A DNA stretch of 56,023 bases. Source: Streptomyces spinoverrucosus. Its GTDB lineage: Bacteria; Actinomycetota; Actinomycetes; Streptomycetales; Streptomycetaceae. The notes under the pieces are model-generated. The model saw only the letters and a program-made list of their open reading frames with translations, was not told the DNA's origin and made no database searches. The position numbers and the translations under genes are program-made. Positions 24,957 through 32,979 of this stretch are shown here, piece by piece (the first letter of the stretch is position 1; the number at the start of each line of letters is the position of its first letter). Location: NCBI RefSeq assembly GCF_006539505.1, contig NZ_BJND01000061.1, positions 1 through 56,023 of the forward strand, in the 5' to 3' direction.

Positions 24957-25600
24957 GAGCTGACGACCACGGTGTACGTCTCGGTGGCGGACTCGGTGAC
25001 GCCGTCGACCGTGCCCTGGACGGAGAAGGTCAGCTCGTACGTGCCGGCCTCCTCGAAGGCCCAGTTGGCGTGGTTGTGCGAGCTGACGGCGAAGGACTTC
25101 GACTTGAAGCCGGTGGTGGCGGGGTTGCTGTCGTACCAGCGGGTGCCGGCGCCCTCGTAGATGCTGAAGTCATTGGTGGCGGCACCGTTCCGGGTGGCGC
25201 TGACGAGCCGGTAGGTCACCGCGTTGTTGGCGAAGACGCCGGTGGTCAGGTGCTCGGTGGAGATGCCCGGGAAGAGCACGCCGGCCGCGTCGGCCTCGGC
25301 CTCGGTGTCCGGCAGCAGCCATATCTGGCTGCCGCTGCCGAGGAAGCCGTAACCGGGGTTGGCGACTCTCGCGGCGGCCGGCACGGACAGCGTGACGTCG
25401 GCCGGCTCGTACTCGGTGGCGTTCTCCTCGTCGTGGACGTGCAGATGCAGGTCGGTGCCGTCCCACTCGGCGTCGAGGACGTCGACGTGGCCGCTGCTGA
25501 GCGTGGTGGCGGCGACGGCCGGGGTGGCGGCGAGGCCGCCGAGCGCGAGGGCGGCGGCGACGGAGCCGGAAATGGTCAGGGTGCGGGCAAGGGTAGGCAA
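24953..25600 (-). CDS. Secreted single-domain 'choice-of-anchor M' protein
   Basis: 215 residues. Signal peptide with likely cleavage after PAVA at about residue 30. One domain of the same family as the two neighbours: LSSGHVDVLDAEWDGTDLHL, FLGSGSQIWLLP, LFPGISTEHL, HNHANWAFEEAGTYELTFSV and VVVSS at the C-terminus. There is no sorting signal or lipobox, so it is probably released or held by partners. HNHANW matches the position of HSHFNW/HAHGGW in the paralogues. First gene of the upper unit, behind a Zur-like box at 25657. Confidence 0.8.
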   Translation of the reverse strand: MPTLARTLTISGSVAAALALGGLAATPAVAATTLSSGHVDVLDAEWDGTDLHLHVHDEENATEYEPADVTLSVPAAARVANPGYGFLGSGSQIWLLPDTEAEADAAGVLFPGISTEHLTTGVFANNAVTYRLVSATRNGAATNDFSIYEGAGTRWYDSNPATTGFKSKSFAVSSHNHANWAFEEAGTYELTFSVQGTVDGVTESATETYTVVVSS

Positions 25601-25656
25601 GATGATCCCCCCGGATCAGAAGGCGCACCTGCTTGAAGGTGCGCAGACAACTCACA

Positions 25657-25671
25657 TGGTAATCATTTTCA
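25657..25671 (-). promoter_or_regulatory. Zur-like box upstream of the anchored-repeat zinc operon
   Basis: TGGTAATCATTTTCA, a 7-1-7 dyad matching the actinobacterial Zur consensus TGAAAATnATTTTCA in all but two bases of one half. Lies 57 bases before the start at 25600. Predicts repression by Zur when zinc is plentiful. Confidence 0.55.
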
Positions 25672-25736
25672 AAAGCGGGAGGCAATGGGTTACGTGGGAT
25701 CCATGTGAGACCCGAGGGGAAGCCGGAACGACGCTG

Positions 25737-26144
25737 CTACTCCGTGCTGTGCGACGGACGTACGGCCAGCAGATGTCGGGGAGGGCGGCGTCCTCGGCCC
25801 ATGCCTTCTGCCAGCCAGGCGGCCAGGGCTTCGGCCTGTGCCGGATCGGTGAACGGGCCGAAGGCGAGGGCGGGGCCGAGCGGCGTACGGTCCCGGGTGC
25901 ACGGCTGGACCACCACGCGATGGCCCGCGCGCGCAACCTGATTGCCCTCGTGGTGCGGACAGTACAGATGCCGGCCCAGGCAGCCGGTGGCGACCAGCAG
26001 CCCCAGTGGCACCTTGCGGGTCGCGGCACGCAGCGCTTCAAGGTCGCGGTCGTCTGCCGCACCGCAGCCGTCCTCGGAGCGGCAGACCGCGGCCGTGAAC
26101 CCCTCGGCGGCCTGCCGGGCGGTGCGTTGCTGCCGACGGGTCAT
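25737..26144 (-). CDS. Small Cys-rich protein, possibly (2Fe-2S) ferredoxin-like
   Basis: 135 residues, ATG at 26144, overlapping the stop of the methyltransferase gene by 4 bases (ATGA), so the two are translated together. Cysteines are spaced as AAVCRSEDGCG, VATGCLGRHLYCPHHEGN and VVQPCTRD. This fits a thioredoxin-like (2Fe-2S) ferredoxin fold, where four Cys ligate the cluster, but a zinc site is equally possible given the neighbours. The central part (RKVPLGLLVATGCLGRHLYC) and the FGPFTDPAQAEALAAWL helix look conserved-type. The stop lies about 65 bases beyond the Zur-like box. I cannot assign a reaction. Confidence 0.6.
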   Translation of the reverse strand: MTRRQQRTARQAAEGFTAAVCRSEDGCGAADDRDLEALRAATRKVPLGLLVATGCLGRHLYCPHHEGNQVARAGHRVVVQPCTRDRTPLGPALAFGPFTDPAQAEALAAWLAEGMGRGRRPPRHLLAVRPSHSTE

Positions 26145-26947
26145 GCGACGGCCGTCGCGGTGAGGATCCGGACGTCGAGGTCCGTGACCGCGGCCGCCTC
26201 CAGCGCGGCGGTGAAGCGCGCGCGGACGCGGTCCACCGCGTCGGGCGCCAGACCGTGGAGCAGGGCGCGGGTGCCGCTGCCGACGGCCAGGTCCCACGCG
26301 GTCGCGGGGGTCAGCGGTACGGCGAGCTCCCGCCGTACGACCCGAGGGCTGCTCAGTCCGAGGCCCTCCAGCCAGGCGGCGAGCGCGTCGGCGGTGTCGA
26401 TGCGGGCGAGTTGCTCCGACTGCGACGACCCCGGCCAGGCACGCTCTGTCTCGACCGCCCCCTTGAACGCCTGCCCCCAGCCGCCGAGCGCGCCCTTCTC
26501 CCACACGGTCACCGCAAGCCGCCCGCCTGGCCGCAGCAGGGCCGCGAGCTTCGCGGTGTCGCGCTCCATGTCGGGGAAGAAGAACACGCCCAGGGAGCAC
26601 TGCACCAGGTCGTAGCCGCCGTCGGGTGCCACCCAGGCCGTCACGTCGTGTTCGTGGAACCGGAGGTTCGACAGCTCGTCCTGGCGCGCACGCCGCTCAC
26701 CGAGCGCCACGAGACCCCCGGCCAGATCCACCGCGTCGACCAGTCCATCGGAGCCGACGGCCCGGGCCGCGGGCAGCGCCGACGCTCCCGCCCCGCAGCA
26801 GGCATCGAGCACCCGTTCACCGAGGGCCGGGGCCGACACCTCCACCGTGGCCTGCCCGACCGGGTCCCACAGTAGGGGCGACCAGCGGTGGAATTCCTCG
26901 GCACCTGCGCTGAACACCTCGCCGATGGCGGCCTGTTGTGCGGGCAC
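26141..26947 (-). CDS. Class I SAM-dependent methyltransferase, zinc cluster
   Basis: 268 residues from the GTG at 26947 (GGGGGG just upstream; a TTG at 26959 is possible). Motif I is VLDACCGAGASALPAARAVG near residue 45 with unusual Cys-Cys, followed by an acidic loop VDAVDLAGGLVALGERR, YDLVQCSLGVFFFPDM and LLRPGGRLAVTVWEKGA. This is a UbiE/arsenite-methyltransferase-like fold. It starts directly behind a dyad that resembles a Zur site, and is the first gene of a two-gene unit with the Cys-rich protein. Substrate unknown; a metallophore or a low-zinc paralogue function is speculation. Confidence 0.75.
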   Translation of the reverse strand: MPAQQAAIGEVFSAGAEEFHRWSPLLWDPVGQATVEVSAPALGERVLDACCGAGASALPAARAVGSDGLVDAVDLAGGLVALGERRARQDELSNLRFHEHDVTAWVAPDGGYDLVQCSLGVFFFPDMERDTAKLAALLRPGGRLAVTVWEKGALGGWGQAFKGAVETERAWPGSSQSEQLARIDTADALAAWLEGLGLSSPRVVRRELAVPLTPATAWDLAVGSGTRALLHGLAPDAVDRVRARFTAALEAAAVTDLDVRILTATAVA

Positions 26948-26958
26948 CGGACCCCCCA

Positions 26959-26977
26959 ATCATTAAAACGATTGTCG
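26959..26977 (-). promoter_or_regulatory. Candidate Zur site before the methyltransferase gene
   Basis: Around AACGATTGTCGTT, a perfect 5-3-5 dyad in an AT-rich context (TTAAAACGATTGTCGTTATC), positioned within 30 bases of the methyltransferase start where it would block transcription. Weaker fit to the Zur consensus than the box at 25657. Confidence 0.35.
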
Positions 26978-27138
26978 TTATCGCGAATCTACTCGTTGGG
27001 CAGTCCCTTGAACACCCACGCGTGCGACTGGAGGCGGTTCGCGCCGAGGCGAGACCTGTACAGCTCGCGGATGCCGTCACTGGCGAGGACGTTGCAATGA
27101 GCATGGCCTACCGTCGCCGGGGTCGGCGGACCGGTGGG

Positions 27139-28413
27139 TCAGACGGTGGCGAGGCCGAAGGGGAGTGCGGTGTTCGTGTCGGCGATTTCGATGAGGCGGT
27201 TGTACTTGGCGATGCGTTCGCCGCGGGCGGGGGCGCCGGACTTGAGTTGGCCGCCGCCGGTGCCGACGACGAGGTCGGCGATGAAGGCGTCCGGTGTTTC
27301 GCCGGAGCGGTGGGAGACCATCTGGGTGTAGCCGGCCTCGCGGCAGATGCGCATGGCGTCGAGGGTCTCGGTGACCGTGCCGATCTGGTTGACCTTGATC
27401 AAGGCGGAGTTGCCGATCTTCTTGCTGATCGCGTCGGTGATGATGGCGGGGTTGGTGACGAAGATATCGTCGCCCATCAACTGGACGCGGTCACCGAGGC
27501 GTTCGGTCAACCGGACCCAGCCGTCCCAGTCGTCCTCGGCGAGGCCGTCCTCGATCGACCACACGGGGAACCGGTCGGTGATCGCCTCGTAGCGGTCGAT
27601 GAGCTGATCGCTGGTCACCGCCGTGCCTGCGATGTGGTACAGACCGTCATGGCCGCGGAACTCGCTGGCCGCCGGGTCCAGGGCGATTGCCACGCCGTCC
27701 CGGCCCGGGGTGTATCCGGCGTCCGTGATCGCATCGACGAGCAGCTGCAAGACGTCTTCGGGGCGGTCGATCGCGGGGGCGAAGCCGCCCTCGTCGCCGA
27801 GGCCCGTGGCGTGGCCTTCGGCCGACAGGCGGGCCTTGAGACGGGCGTACACCTCGGCCCCGGCACGGACGGCCTCGGGCAGGCTGGGCGCGCCGAGCGG
27901 GGCGAGCATGAACTCCTGGAAGTCGAGGTTGTTGGCGGCGTGGGCGCCGCCGTTGACGACGTTGAAGTGCGGCACCGGCAACCGCGGGGTGGTGCCCGCG
28001 ATCTGGGCGAGGTGTTGCCACAACTCCCGTCCGGCAAGGGCGGCTTCGGCGCGGCACGCGGCCAGGGAGACGCCGATGATGGCGTTGGCGCCCAGGCGGG
28101 ACTTGGTATCGGTGCCGTCCAACTCGATGAGTGCGCGGTCGATCTCGGCCGCGGTGGCGAAGGTGCGGCCGGTGAGGGCCTGGGCGATCTCGCCGTTGAC
28201 ATGGCCGACGGCCGTCAGCACGCCCTGGCCGTTGTAACGGGCCCTGTCGCCGTCGCGGAGTTCGACGGCCTCGCGGGTGCCGGTCGAAGCGCCGGAGGGG
28301 ACACCGGCGCTGACGCGCATGCTGCCGGCGGTCTCCAGGGTCACCGCGAGGGTGGGGCGGGCGCGGGAGTCGAGGATCTCGACGGCGTGGAGGTTCGTGA
28401 TCTGCAAAGTCAT
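27139..28413 (-). CDS. eno: Enolase
   Basis: 424 residues, full length. ATG at 28413. Conserved segments: DSRARPTLAVTLETAGSMRV, SGASTGTREAVELRDGD, NVVNGGAHAANNLDFQEFM, the acid-base region GDEGGFAP, the Mg2+-binding SIEDGLAEDDWDGW, LMGDDIFVTN and the signature LIKVNQIGTVTETLDA with SHRSGET. It converts 2-phosphoglycerate to phosphoenolpyruvate in the cytoplasm. The last gene of a ppa-gpm-eno unit, so consecutive steps of lower glycolysis sit together. Streptomycetes normally carry another enolase elsewhere, so this may be a second copy (inference). Confidence 0.96.
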   Translation of the reverse strand: MTLQITNLHAVEILDSRARPTLAVTLETAGSMRVSAGVPSGASTGTREAVELRDGDRARYNGQGVLTAVGHVNGEIAQALTGRTFATAAEIDRALIELDGTDTKSRLGANAIIGVSLAACRAEAALAGRELWQHLAQIAGTTPRLPVPHFNVVNGGAHAANNLDFQEFMLAPLGAPSLPEAVRAGAEVYARLKARLSAEGHATGLGDEGGFAPAIDRPEDVLQLLVDAITDAGYTPGRDGVAIALDPAASEFRGHDGLYHIAGTAVTSDQLIDRYEAITDRFPVWSIEDGLAEDDWDGWVRLTERLGDRVQLMGDDIFVTNPAIITDAISKKIGNSALIKVNQIGTVTETLDAMRICREAGYTQMVSHRSGETPDAFIADLVVGTGGGQLKSGAPARGERIAKYNRLIEIADTNTALPFGLATV

Positions 28414-28448
28414 GGGAGTCTCTTGCTCGCGGGGATTGGCGTGGACGA

Positions 28449-29204
28449 TCATGTGTGGCCTTCGGCGGCGACCAATTCGGCCTGGGTCAGGGCGGCATCC
28501 GGGTTGAGGTACGTCCCGCCGCGCACGCGCGGGCGCATCGCGTGGTCGAAGTCGTAGCGCAGCGGTTGACCGGTGGGGATGTTGAGGCCAAGGACCTCGT
28601 CTTCGCAGAGTTGGTCCAGGACGGTGGCCAGGGCGCGCACGGAGTTCCCGTGGGCGACCACCAACACGGTGGCTCCGGTGAGCAGTTGAGGGGCGAGTAC
28701 GTCCGCCCAGTACGGGGCGATGCGGGCTGTCATGTCGGCCAGGCTCTCCACGGCGGGCAGCGCGTCGGGACGCAGGGTTGCGTAGCGGGGATCCGCGCGC
28801 AGGCGGGTGAGCTGCTGGGCAGGCAGCGGGGCGGGCTTGCCGTGCAGCGAGCGGCGCCAGTGGTGGTACAGCGTGGGGCCCGCTTCCGCGCGGACTTCCT
28901 TCTTGCAGCGGCCGGTCAGGGCGCCGTACTGGCGTTCGTTGAGCCGCCAGGTGCGGTGCACGGGGATCCACGATCGGTCCAGCGTGTTGAGGACGAGGTC
29001 GGCGCTGCGGATCGAGCGGGCCATGATCGACGTGTGGACGATGTCCGGCAGCAGTGCGTGCCGGGCCAGCAGTGCGCCGGCCGCCGCGGCCTGACGTTCG
29101 CCGTCGGTGGTGAGCGGGACGTCCAGCCAGCCGGTGAAGCGGCCGGCGGCGTTGGTCGTGCTCTGCCCGTGCCGCAGCAGGACCAGCGTGCCCGGTACGG
29201 TCAC
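28449..29204 (-). CDS. gpmA: 2,3-bisphosphoglycerate-dependent phosphoglycerate mutase
   Basis: 251 residues from the GTG at 29204, which overlaps the pyrophosphatase stop (GTGA). The catalytic phosphohistidine region LVLLRHGQSTTNAAGRFTGW is at residues about 6-25, the ERQYGALTG loop near 92 and the second histidine in VVAHGNSVRALATVLDQL near 190. It interconverts 3- and 2-phosphoglycerate, feeding the enolase encoded next (35-base gap). The C-terminus is longer than the minimal family and ends with LTQAELVAAEGHT. Confidence 0.95.
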   Translation of the reverse strand: MTVPGTLVLLRHGQSTTNAAGRFTGWLDVPLTTDGERQAAAAGALLARHALLPDIVHTSIMARSIRSADLVLNTLDRSWIPVHRTWRLNERQYGALTGRCKKEVRAEAGPTLYHHWRRSLHGKPAPLPAQQLTRLRADPRYATLRPDALPAVESLADMTARIAPYWADVLAPQLLTGATVLVVAHGNSVRALATVLDQLCEDEVLGLNIPTGQPLRYDFDHAMRPRVRGGTYLNPDAALTQAELVAAEGHT

Positions 29205-29701
29205 GAAGGCTCCCCGTCCGACGCCTCCGTCGCCCGTCTGCGTGAAGCGTCGATCTCGGCGTACGCCTGGTCGCGGCCCTCCCAGTGGGAGCCCTCGACG
29301 GACTTGCCGGGCTCGAGGTCCTTGTAGACCTCGAAGAAGTGGGTGATCTCCAGCCGGTCGAAGTCGGGGATGTCGCCGATGTCCTGCACATGCGCGTAGC
29401 GCGGGTCGTGGGCGGGCACGCACAGCACCTTCTCGTCCGGGCCGCGCTCGTCCTTCATGACGAACATACCGACGGCCCGGCACTCGATGGTGCAGCCGGG
29501 AAACGTGGGTTCGCCGACGATGACCAGGGCGTCGAGGGGGTCGCCGTCGCGGCCGAGGGTGCCGTCGATGTAGCCGTAGTCGGCCGGGTACTGGGTGGAG
29601 GTGAACAGCAGCCGGTCCAGGCGGATGCGGTGCAGTTTGTGGTCCATCTCGTACTTGTTGCGGGATCCCTGCGGGATTTCCACTGTCACGTTGAACTCCA
29701 C
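29201..29701 (-). CDS. ppa: Inorganic pyrophosphatase (family I)
   Basis: 166 residues, soluble hexameric type. Conserved EIPQGSRNKYEMDH at residues about 9-22, YPADYGYIDGT near 39 and the metal-binding signature DGDPLDALVIV near 53, followed by VPAHDPRYAHVQDI. It hydrolyses PPi to 2 Pi. First gene of the ppa-gpm-eno unit, coupled to gpm by overlapping stop and start. Its placement with glycerol facilitator and polyphosphate kinase genes gives this stretch a phosphate-energy theme. Confidence 0.96.
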   Translation of the reverse strand: MEFNVTVEIPQGSRNKYEMDHKLHRIRLDRLLFTSTQYPADYGYIDGTLGRDGDPLDALVIVGEPTFPGCTIECRAVGMFVMKDERGPDEKVLCVPAHDPRYAHVQDIGDIPDFDRLEITHFFEVYKDLEPGKSVEGSHWEGRDQAYAEIDASRRRATEASDGEPS

Positions 29702-29816
29702 GGTGACCTCCTGGTCATATCCACCCGGTGGGAGTCCCCGTTCACCGAGTAGTGAAAAGCGCCCGCGGAATCAGGGAGCCGCGCGACCAGCGACGAGACA
29801 GCCGTTCAGGCTCCGG

Positions 29817-30755
29817 TTACTCCTCGTCCCCAGTCGTGGGCCGCGTCCGGCCGGGCTCCGGTGGAGCGCCGGCACGCAAGTGCAGGATGTCACCGATGAA
29901 CAGGTCGTATACCAGCACTCCGATGACGCCGCCGATAAGCGGACCCACGATGGGGATCCAGAAATAGCTACTGAAGGCACCGGACACACTCCCTGGCATC
30001 GCCAGATCCTGCCACCCGGCGGCCCAGGTGAACAGACGCGGGCCGAGGTCACGTGCGGGGTTGATGGCGTAGCCCGCGTTCGCACCGTAGGACATGCCGA
30101 TCGCTGCGACAGCGAATCCGATGATCAGTGGACCGAGGTTGGCTTTCACGCCGGTATTGCGCAGGTCGATGACAGCAACGACGAACATCAGTAGGAACGC
30201 CGTGCCGACGATCTGGTCGATCAGCGGTCCCCAGATGCCACCGTGGAAGTACGGCGCTGGGAATGTGGCGAAGATGGAGAAGGACGCGAGCGTGTGACCA
30301 TTCGTCTTCGGGCCTTCCGCGGCGGCGTCGAACGTGTTGATCGCGTCGTGGTACACCCCGTACACCAGAGCGGCGCCGGCGAACGCTCCAAGCAACTGTG
30401 ACCCCATATACGGAAGGACCTTGGCCCAGGCGAACTTCCGGCGTACCGCGAACGCCAGTGTCACCGCCGGGTTGATATGGGCCCCGCTGACCCCGCCGGC
30501 CACGTACACCCCGAAGACCACCCCCATGCACCAGCCCCAGGTGATCAACAGCCAGTCTCCGGCACCCAGGAAGAACGTGGTGGGCCCCGAGGTGCGGCCC
30601 GAACCCGGCAGGCCCGCGACCGCCATCGCCACCACACCGCAGCCGAAGGCGATGAGAACGAAGGTCCCCAGGAACTCCGCGAGGCATTCACCCAACAGAC
30701 CCCCCCGGCGCCTGAGCCGCGAGGGCTTGAGGAGGGGCTGGATTTCTACGGCCAT
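29817..30755 (-). CDS. MIP-family glycerol/water facilitator (GlpF-like)
   Basis: 312 residues, six membrane segments and two half-helices. The NPA boxes are SGAHINPAVTLAF near residue 92 and GYAINPARDLGPRLF near 231; the Asp after the second NPAR is characteristic of glycerol-conducting members. GlpF-like proteins carry glycerol across the cytoplasmic membrane without energy. The N- and C-terminal tails are longer than in E. coli GlpF; the C-tail is charged (PPEPGRTRPTTGDEE). Starts with ATG at 30755. No glycerol kinase is adjacent. The upstream gap 30756-31007 shows no gene. Confidence 0.9.
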   Translation of the reverse strand: MAVEIQPLLKPSRLRRRGGLLGECLAEFLGTFVLIAFGCGVVAMAVAGLPGSGRTSGPTTFFLGAGDWLLITWGWCMGVVFGVYVAGGVSGAHINPAVTLAFAVRRKFAWAKVLPYMGSQLLGAFAGAALVYGVYHDAINTFDAAAEGPKTNGHTLASFSIFATFPAPYFHGGIWGPLIDQIVGTAFLLMFVVAVIDLRNTGVKANLGPLIIGFAVAAIGMSYGANAGYAINPARDLGPRLFTWAAGWQDLAMPGSVSGAFSSYFWIPIVGPLIGGVIGVLVYDLFIGDILHLRAGAPPEPGRTRPTTGDEE

Positions 30756-31007
30756 CTGGTCCTCCCAGACTCTCGTCCGGCTGCTCTGGTTGTGGGCCTG
30801 CTGTCCGGTCGGCTCCGCCGCTGCACGTTCTCTCGGCCAGCGTTTGGCACGCTACCGTGACCTAGCGACTACCGCGCGTCACGTCACTCCTCCGAACCCG
30901 CAGCACGGCAATGACGGCCGCCGCCTTCACTGGATGCCGGGGCGAGTGGACGGCTCTCAAGAACAGCGACCCAAGTACTCCAAACGCGTATTCGGGTGAC
31001 CGGTGTC

Positions 31008-31811
31008 TCAGAGGCTCGCCGCGTGATCGGGGACGTAGGTCTGCAGATCGCGCGGCGGGCGCTCGTAGCCGGTCGAGGGTGGCCTGGGCGGCAGATCGAG
31101 GACCGGCGGCGGCACTTGGTGGTACGGCAGGGAGTCCAGCAGGTGGGCGATCATGTTCAGCCGGGCGCGGCGCTTGTCGTCGCTCTCGACGACGTACCAG
31201 GGCGCCTCGGCGATGTCGGTGTGCACCAGCATTTCGTCCTTGGCCCGTGAGTATGCCTCCCAGCGGGTGATCGACTCCAGGTCCATCGGGGACAGCTTCC
31301 AGCGCCGCAGGGGGTCCTCCAACCGGCGCTGGAAGCGCTTCTGCTGCTCGGTGTCGCTCACTGAGAACCAGTACTTGCGCAGCAGGATCCCGTCCTCCAC
31401 CAGCATCCGCTCGAAGATGGGGCACTGCCGCAGGAAGAGCTGGTGCTCCTCCTTGGTACAAAAGCCCATGACGTGCTCGACGCCGGCCCGGTTGTACCAG
31501 GACCGGTCGAACAGCACGATCTCCCCTGCGGCCGGAAGATGCTCTATGTACCGCTGGAAGTACCACTGGGTGCGCTGGCGCTCGGTCGGCATCGGCAGCG
31601 CCGCGATGCGCGCGACCCGCGGGTTGAGGTGTTCGGCGACCCGCTTGATCGTGCCGCCCTTTCCGGCCGCGTCCCGGCCCTCGAAGATCACGACCAGCCT
31701 GGCGCCCTCGGCGCGCACCCACTCCTGCAGTTTCACCAGCTCCGTCTGCAGGCGCAGCAGTTCCCGTTCGTATACCGCGCGCGGCACCTTCGCCGCCTTC
31801 TTGCCGGCCAT
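31008..31811 (-). CDS. ppk2: Polyphosphate kinase 2
   Basis: 267 residues, one PPK2 domain. P-loop FEGRDAAGKGGTIKRVAEHL near residue 45, the Lid module FDRSWYNRAGVEHVMGFCTK near 128, and KYWFSVSDTEQQKRFQRRLE near 170. It uses polyphosphate to phosphorylate nucleoside diphosphates (or monophosphates in some classes), giving ATP/GTP from stored phosphate. The class cannot be set from motifs alone. Cytoplasmic. Transcribed on its own, opposite in function to storage enzymes, consistent with an energy-stress role next to ppa and glycolytic genes. Confidence 0.93.
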   Translation of the reverse strand: MAGKKAAKVPRAVYERELLRLQTELVKLQEWVRAEGARLVVIFEGRDAAGKGGTIKRVAEHLNPRVARIAALPMPTERQRTQWYFQRYIEHLPAAGEIVLFDRSWYNRAGVEHVMGFCTKEEHQLFLRQCPIFERMLVEDGILLRKYWFSVSDTEQQKRFQRRLEDPLRRWKLSPMDLESITRWEAYSRAKDEMLVHTDIAEAPWYVVESDDKRRARLNMIAHLLDSLPYHQVPPPVLDLPPRPPSTGYERPPRDLQTYVPDHAASL

Positions 31812-31904
31812 GCCGCCCCTCCATCGCCCGATGGTCTACGTCGATGACTTCAACGTAACTGCTGGTTGCGCACCCGGGTCCAGCATCACCTGTGTTCGGG
31901 CGCC

Positions 31905-32978
31905 CTACCTTCGGCTGACATCAGTTGCCCCGGACGGCGTGGGAAAGGCCCGGGCGGCGCCGCGGACGCGTAGGCCGACCTCACCGCCGATGGCATGGGG
32001 GACCGAGGCCGGGGCGAAGATCCGGGCGAGCACCGGGGTTCCGTCCGTCAGGCGCAGGGCGAGCAGGGTGTCGTGGCCCTGGAAGTCCCGGCGTACGACC
32101 GTCGCGGTGTTCGCTGCCGGAGTGCCGGCTGGGACGACCTCGATCTGTTCGGGGCGCAGCAGCACACGTCCGGGGGCGGACGGCGGACGGCCGTCCGACG
32201 TGACGACCGGTACCGGACCGAGCGGTGTACGGGCCCGGCCGCCGGTCATCTCGGCGGGCAGCCAGACGGTTTCGCCCACGATGTCGGCAACCCAGGGTGT
32301 GGCGGGGGAGTGGTAGACGAGGTCCGGCGGTCCGCTCTGCACGATCCGGCCGTCGTGCAGGACGGCGACCTCGTCCGCGATCGACAGGGCCTCGGCCTGG
32401 TCGTGGGTGACGAGGACGGCTGTGGCGCCGTCGCTGCGCAGGGCGGAGCGTACGTCCTGGCGCACCTCGGCGCGCAGGGCGGCGTCCAGGGCGCTGAACG
32501 GCTCGTCGAGCAGGACGGCCGGCGGGTGCGGGGCGAGGGCGCGGGCGACGGCGACGCGTTGCTGCTGACCGCCGGAGAGGTGGTGCGGCATCCGGTGCTC
32601 GAATCCGGCGAGGCCCACCAGCGCCAGCACGGATTCGATCCGCCCGGTCCATCGGGTGCGCCTGTCGAGTCCGTAGGCGATGTTGCCGCGCACCGGTAGG
32701 TGCGGGAAGAGCGCGCCTTCCTGCGGGACGACCGCGATCCGCCGCCGTTCCGGCGGCACGGTGCGGCCGGGGGCGGCGATCCGGTGGCCGTCGAGGCGGA
32801 TCTCCCCGGCATCCACGGTTTCGAATCCGGCGATGCAGCGCAGCAGCGTGGTCTTGCCGCTGCCGGAGGGCCCGAGGACCGCCGTCAGCGTTCCGGAGCG
32901 GACCGTGAGGTCCACGCCGCGCAGCGCCCGCACCGACCCGAAGGACTTGTGCACCGCGGTGACGCGCAGCTCGGCCAT
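31905..32978 (-). CDS. Fe3+ ABC transporter ATP-binding subunit (FbpC type)
   Basis: 357 residues. Walker A GPSGSGKTTLLRCIAGFE near residue 36, signature LSGGQQQRVAVARAL near 134, Walker B VLLDEPFSALD near 155 and the switch His in VLVTHDQAEALS near 188. After the ABC domain a TOBE-like C-terminal part (about 270-350) includes VLLRPEQIEVVP and RRDFQGHDTLLALRL. Coupled to the permease one base away (TGACATG). Powers import of ferric iron delivered by the periplasmic-type lipoprotein at 34557. Confidence 0.92.
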   Translation of the reverse strand: MAELRVTAVHKSFGSVRALRGVDLTVRSGTLTAVLGPSGSGKTTLLRCIAGFETVDAGEIRLDGHRIAAPGRTVPPERRRIAVVPQEGALFPHLPVRGNIAYGLDRRTRWTGRIESVLALVGLAGFEHRMPHHLSGGQQQRVAVARALAPHPPAVLLDEPFSALDAALRAEVRQDVRSALRSDGATAVLVTHDQAEALSIADEVAVLHDGRIVQSGPPDLVYHSPATPWVADIVGETVWLPAEMTGGRARTPLGPVPVVTSDGRPPSAPGRVLLRPEQIEVVPAGTPAANTATVVRRDFQGHDTLLALRLTDGTPVLARIFAPASVPHAIGGEVGLRVRGAARAFPTPSGATDVSRR

Positions 32979-32979
32979 G

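Noticed and set aside
23374..24963. Repeats of Asp/Gly/Val in frames opposite the wall proteins
   Set aside because: Reflect the Pro/Thr/Ser linker of the real proteins read on the other strand.
26938..28557. 539-residue frame opposite enolase
   Set aside because: Enolase motifs on the minus strand are complete; this frame is its antisense shadow.
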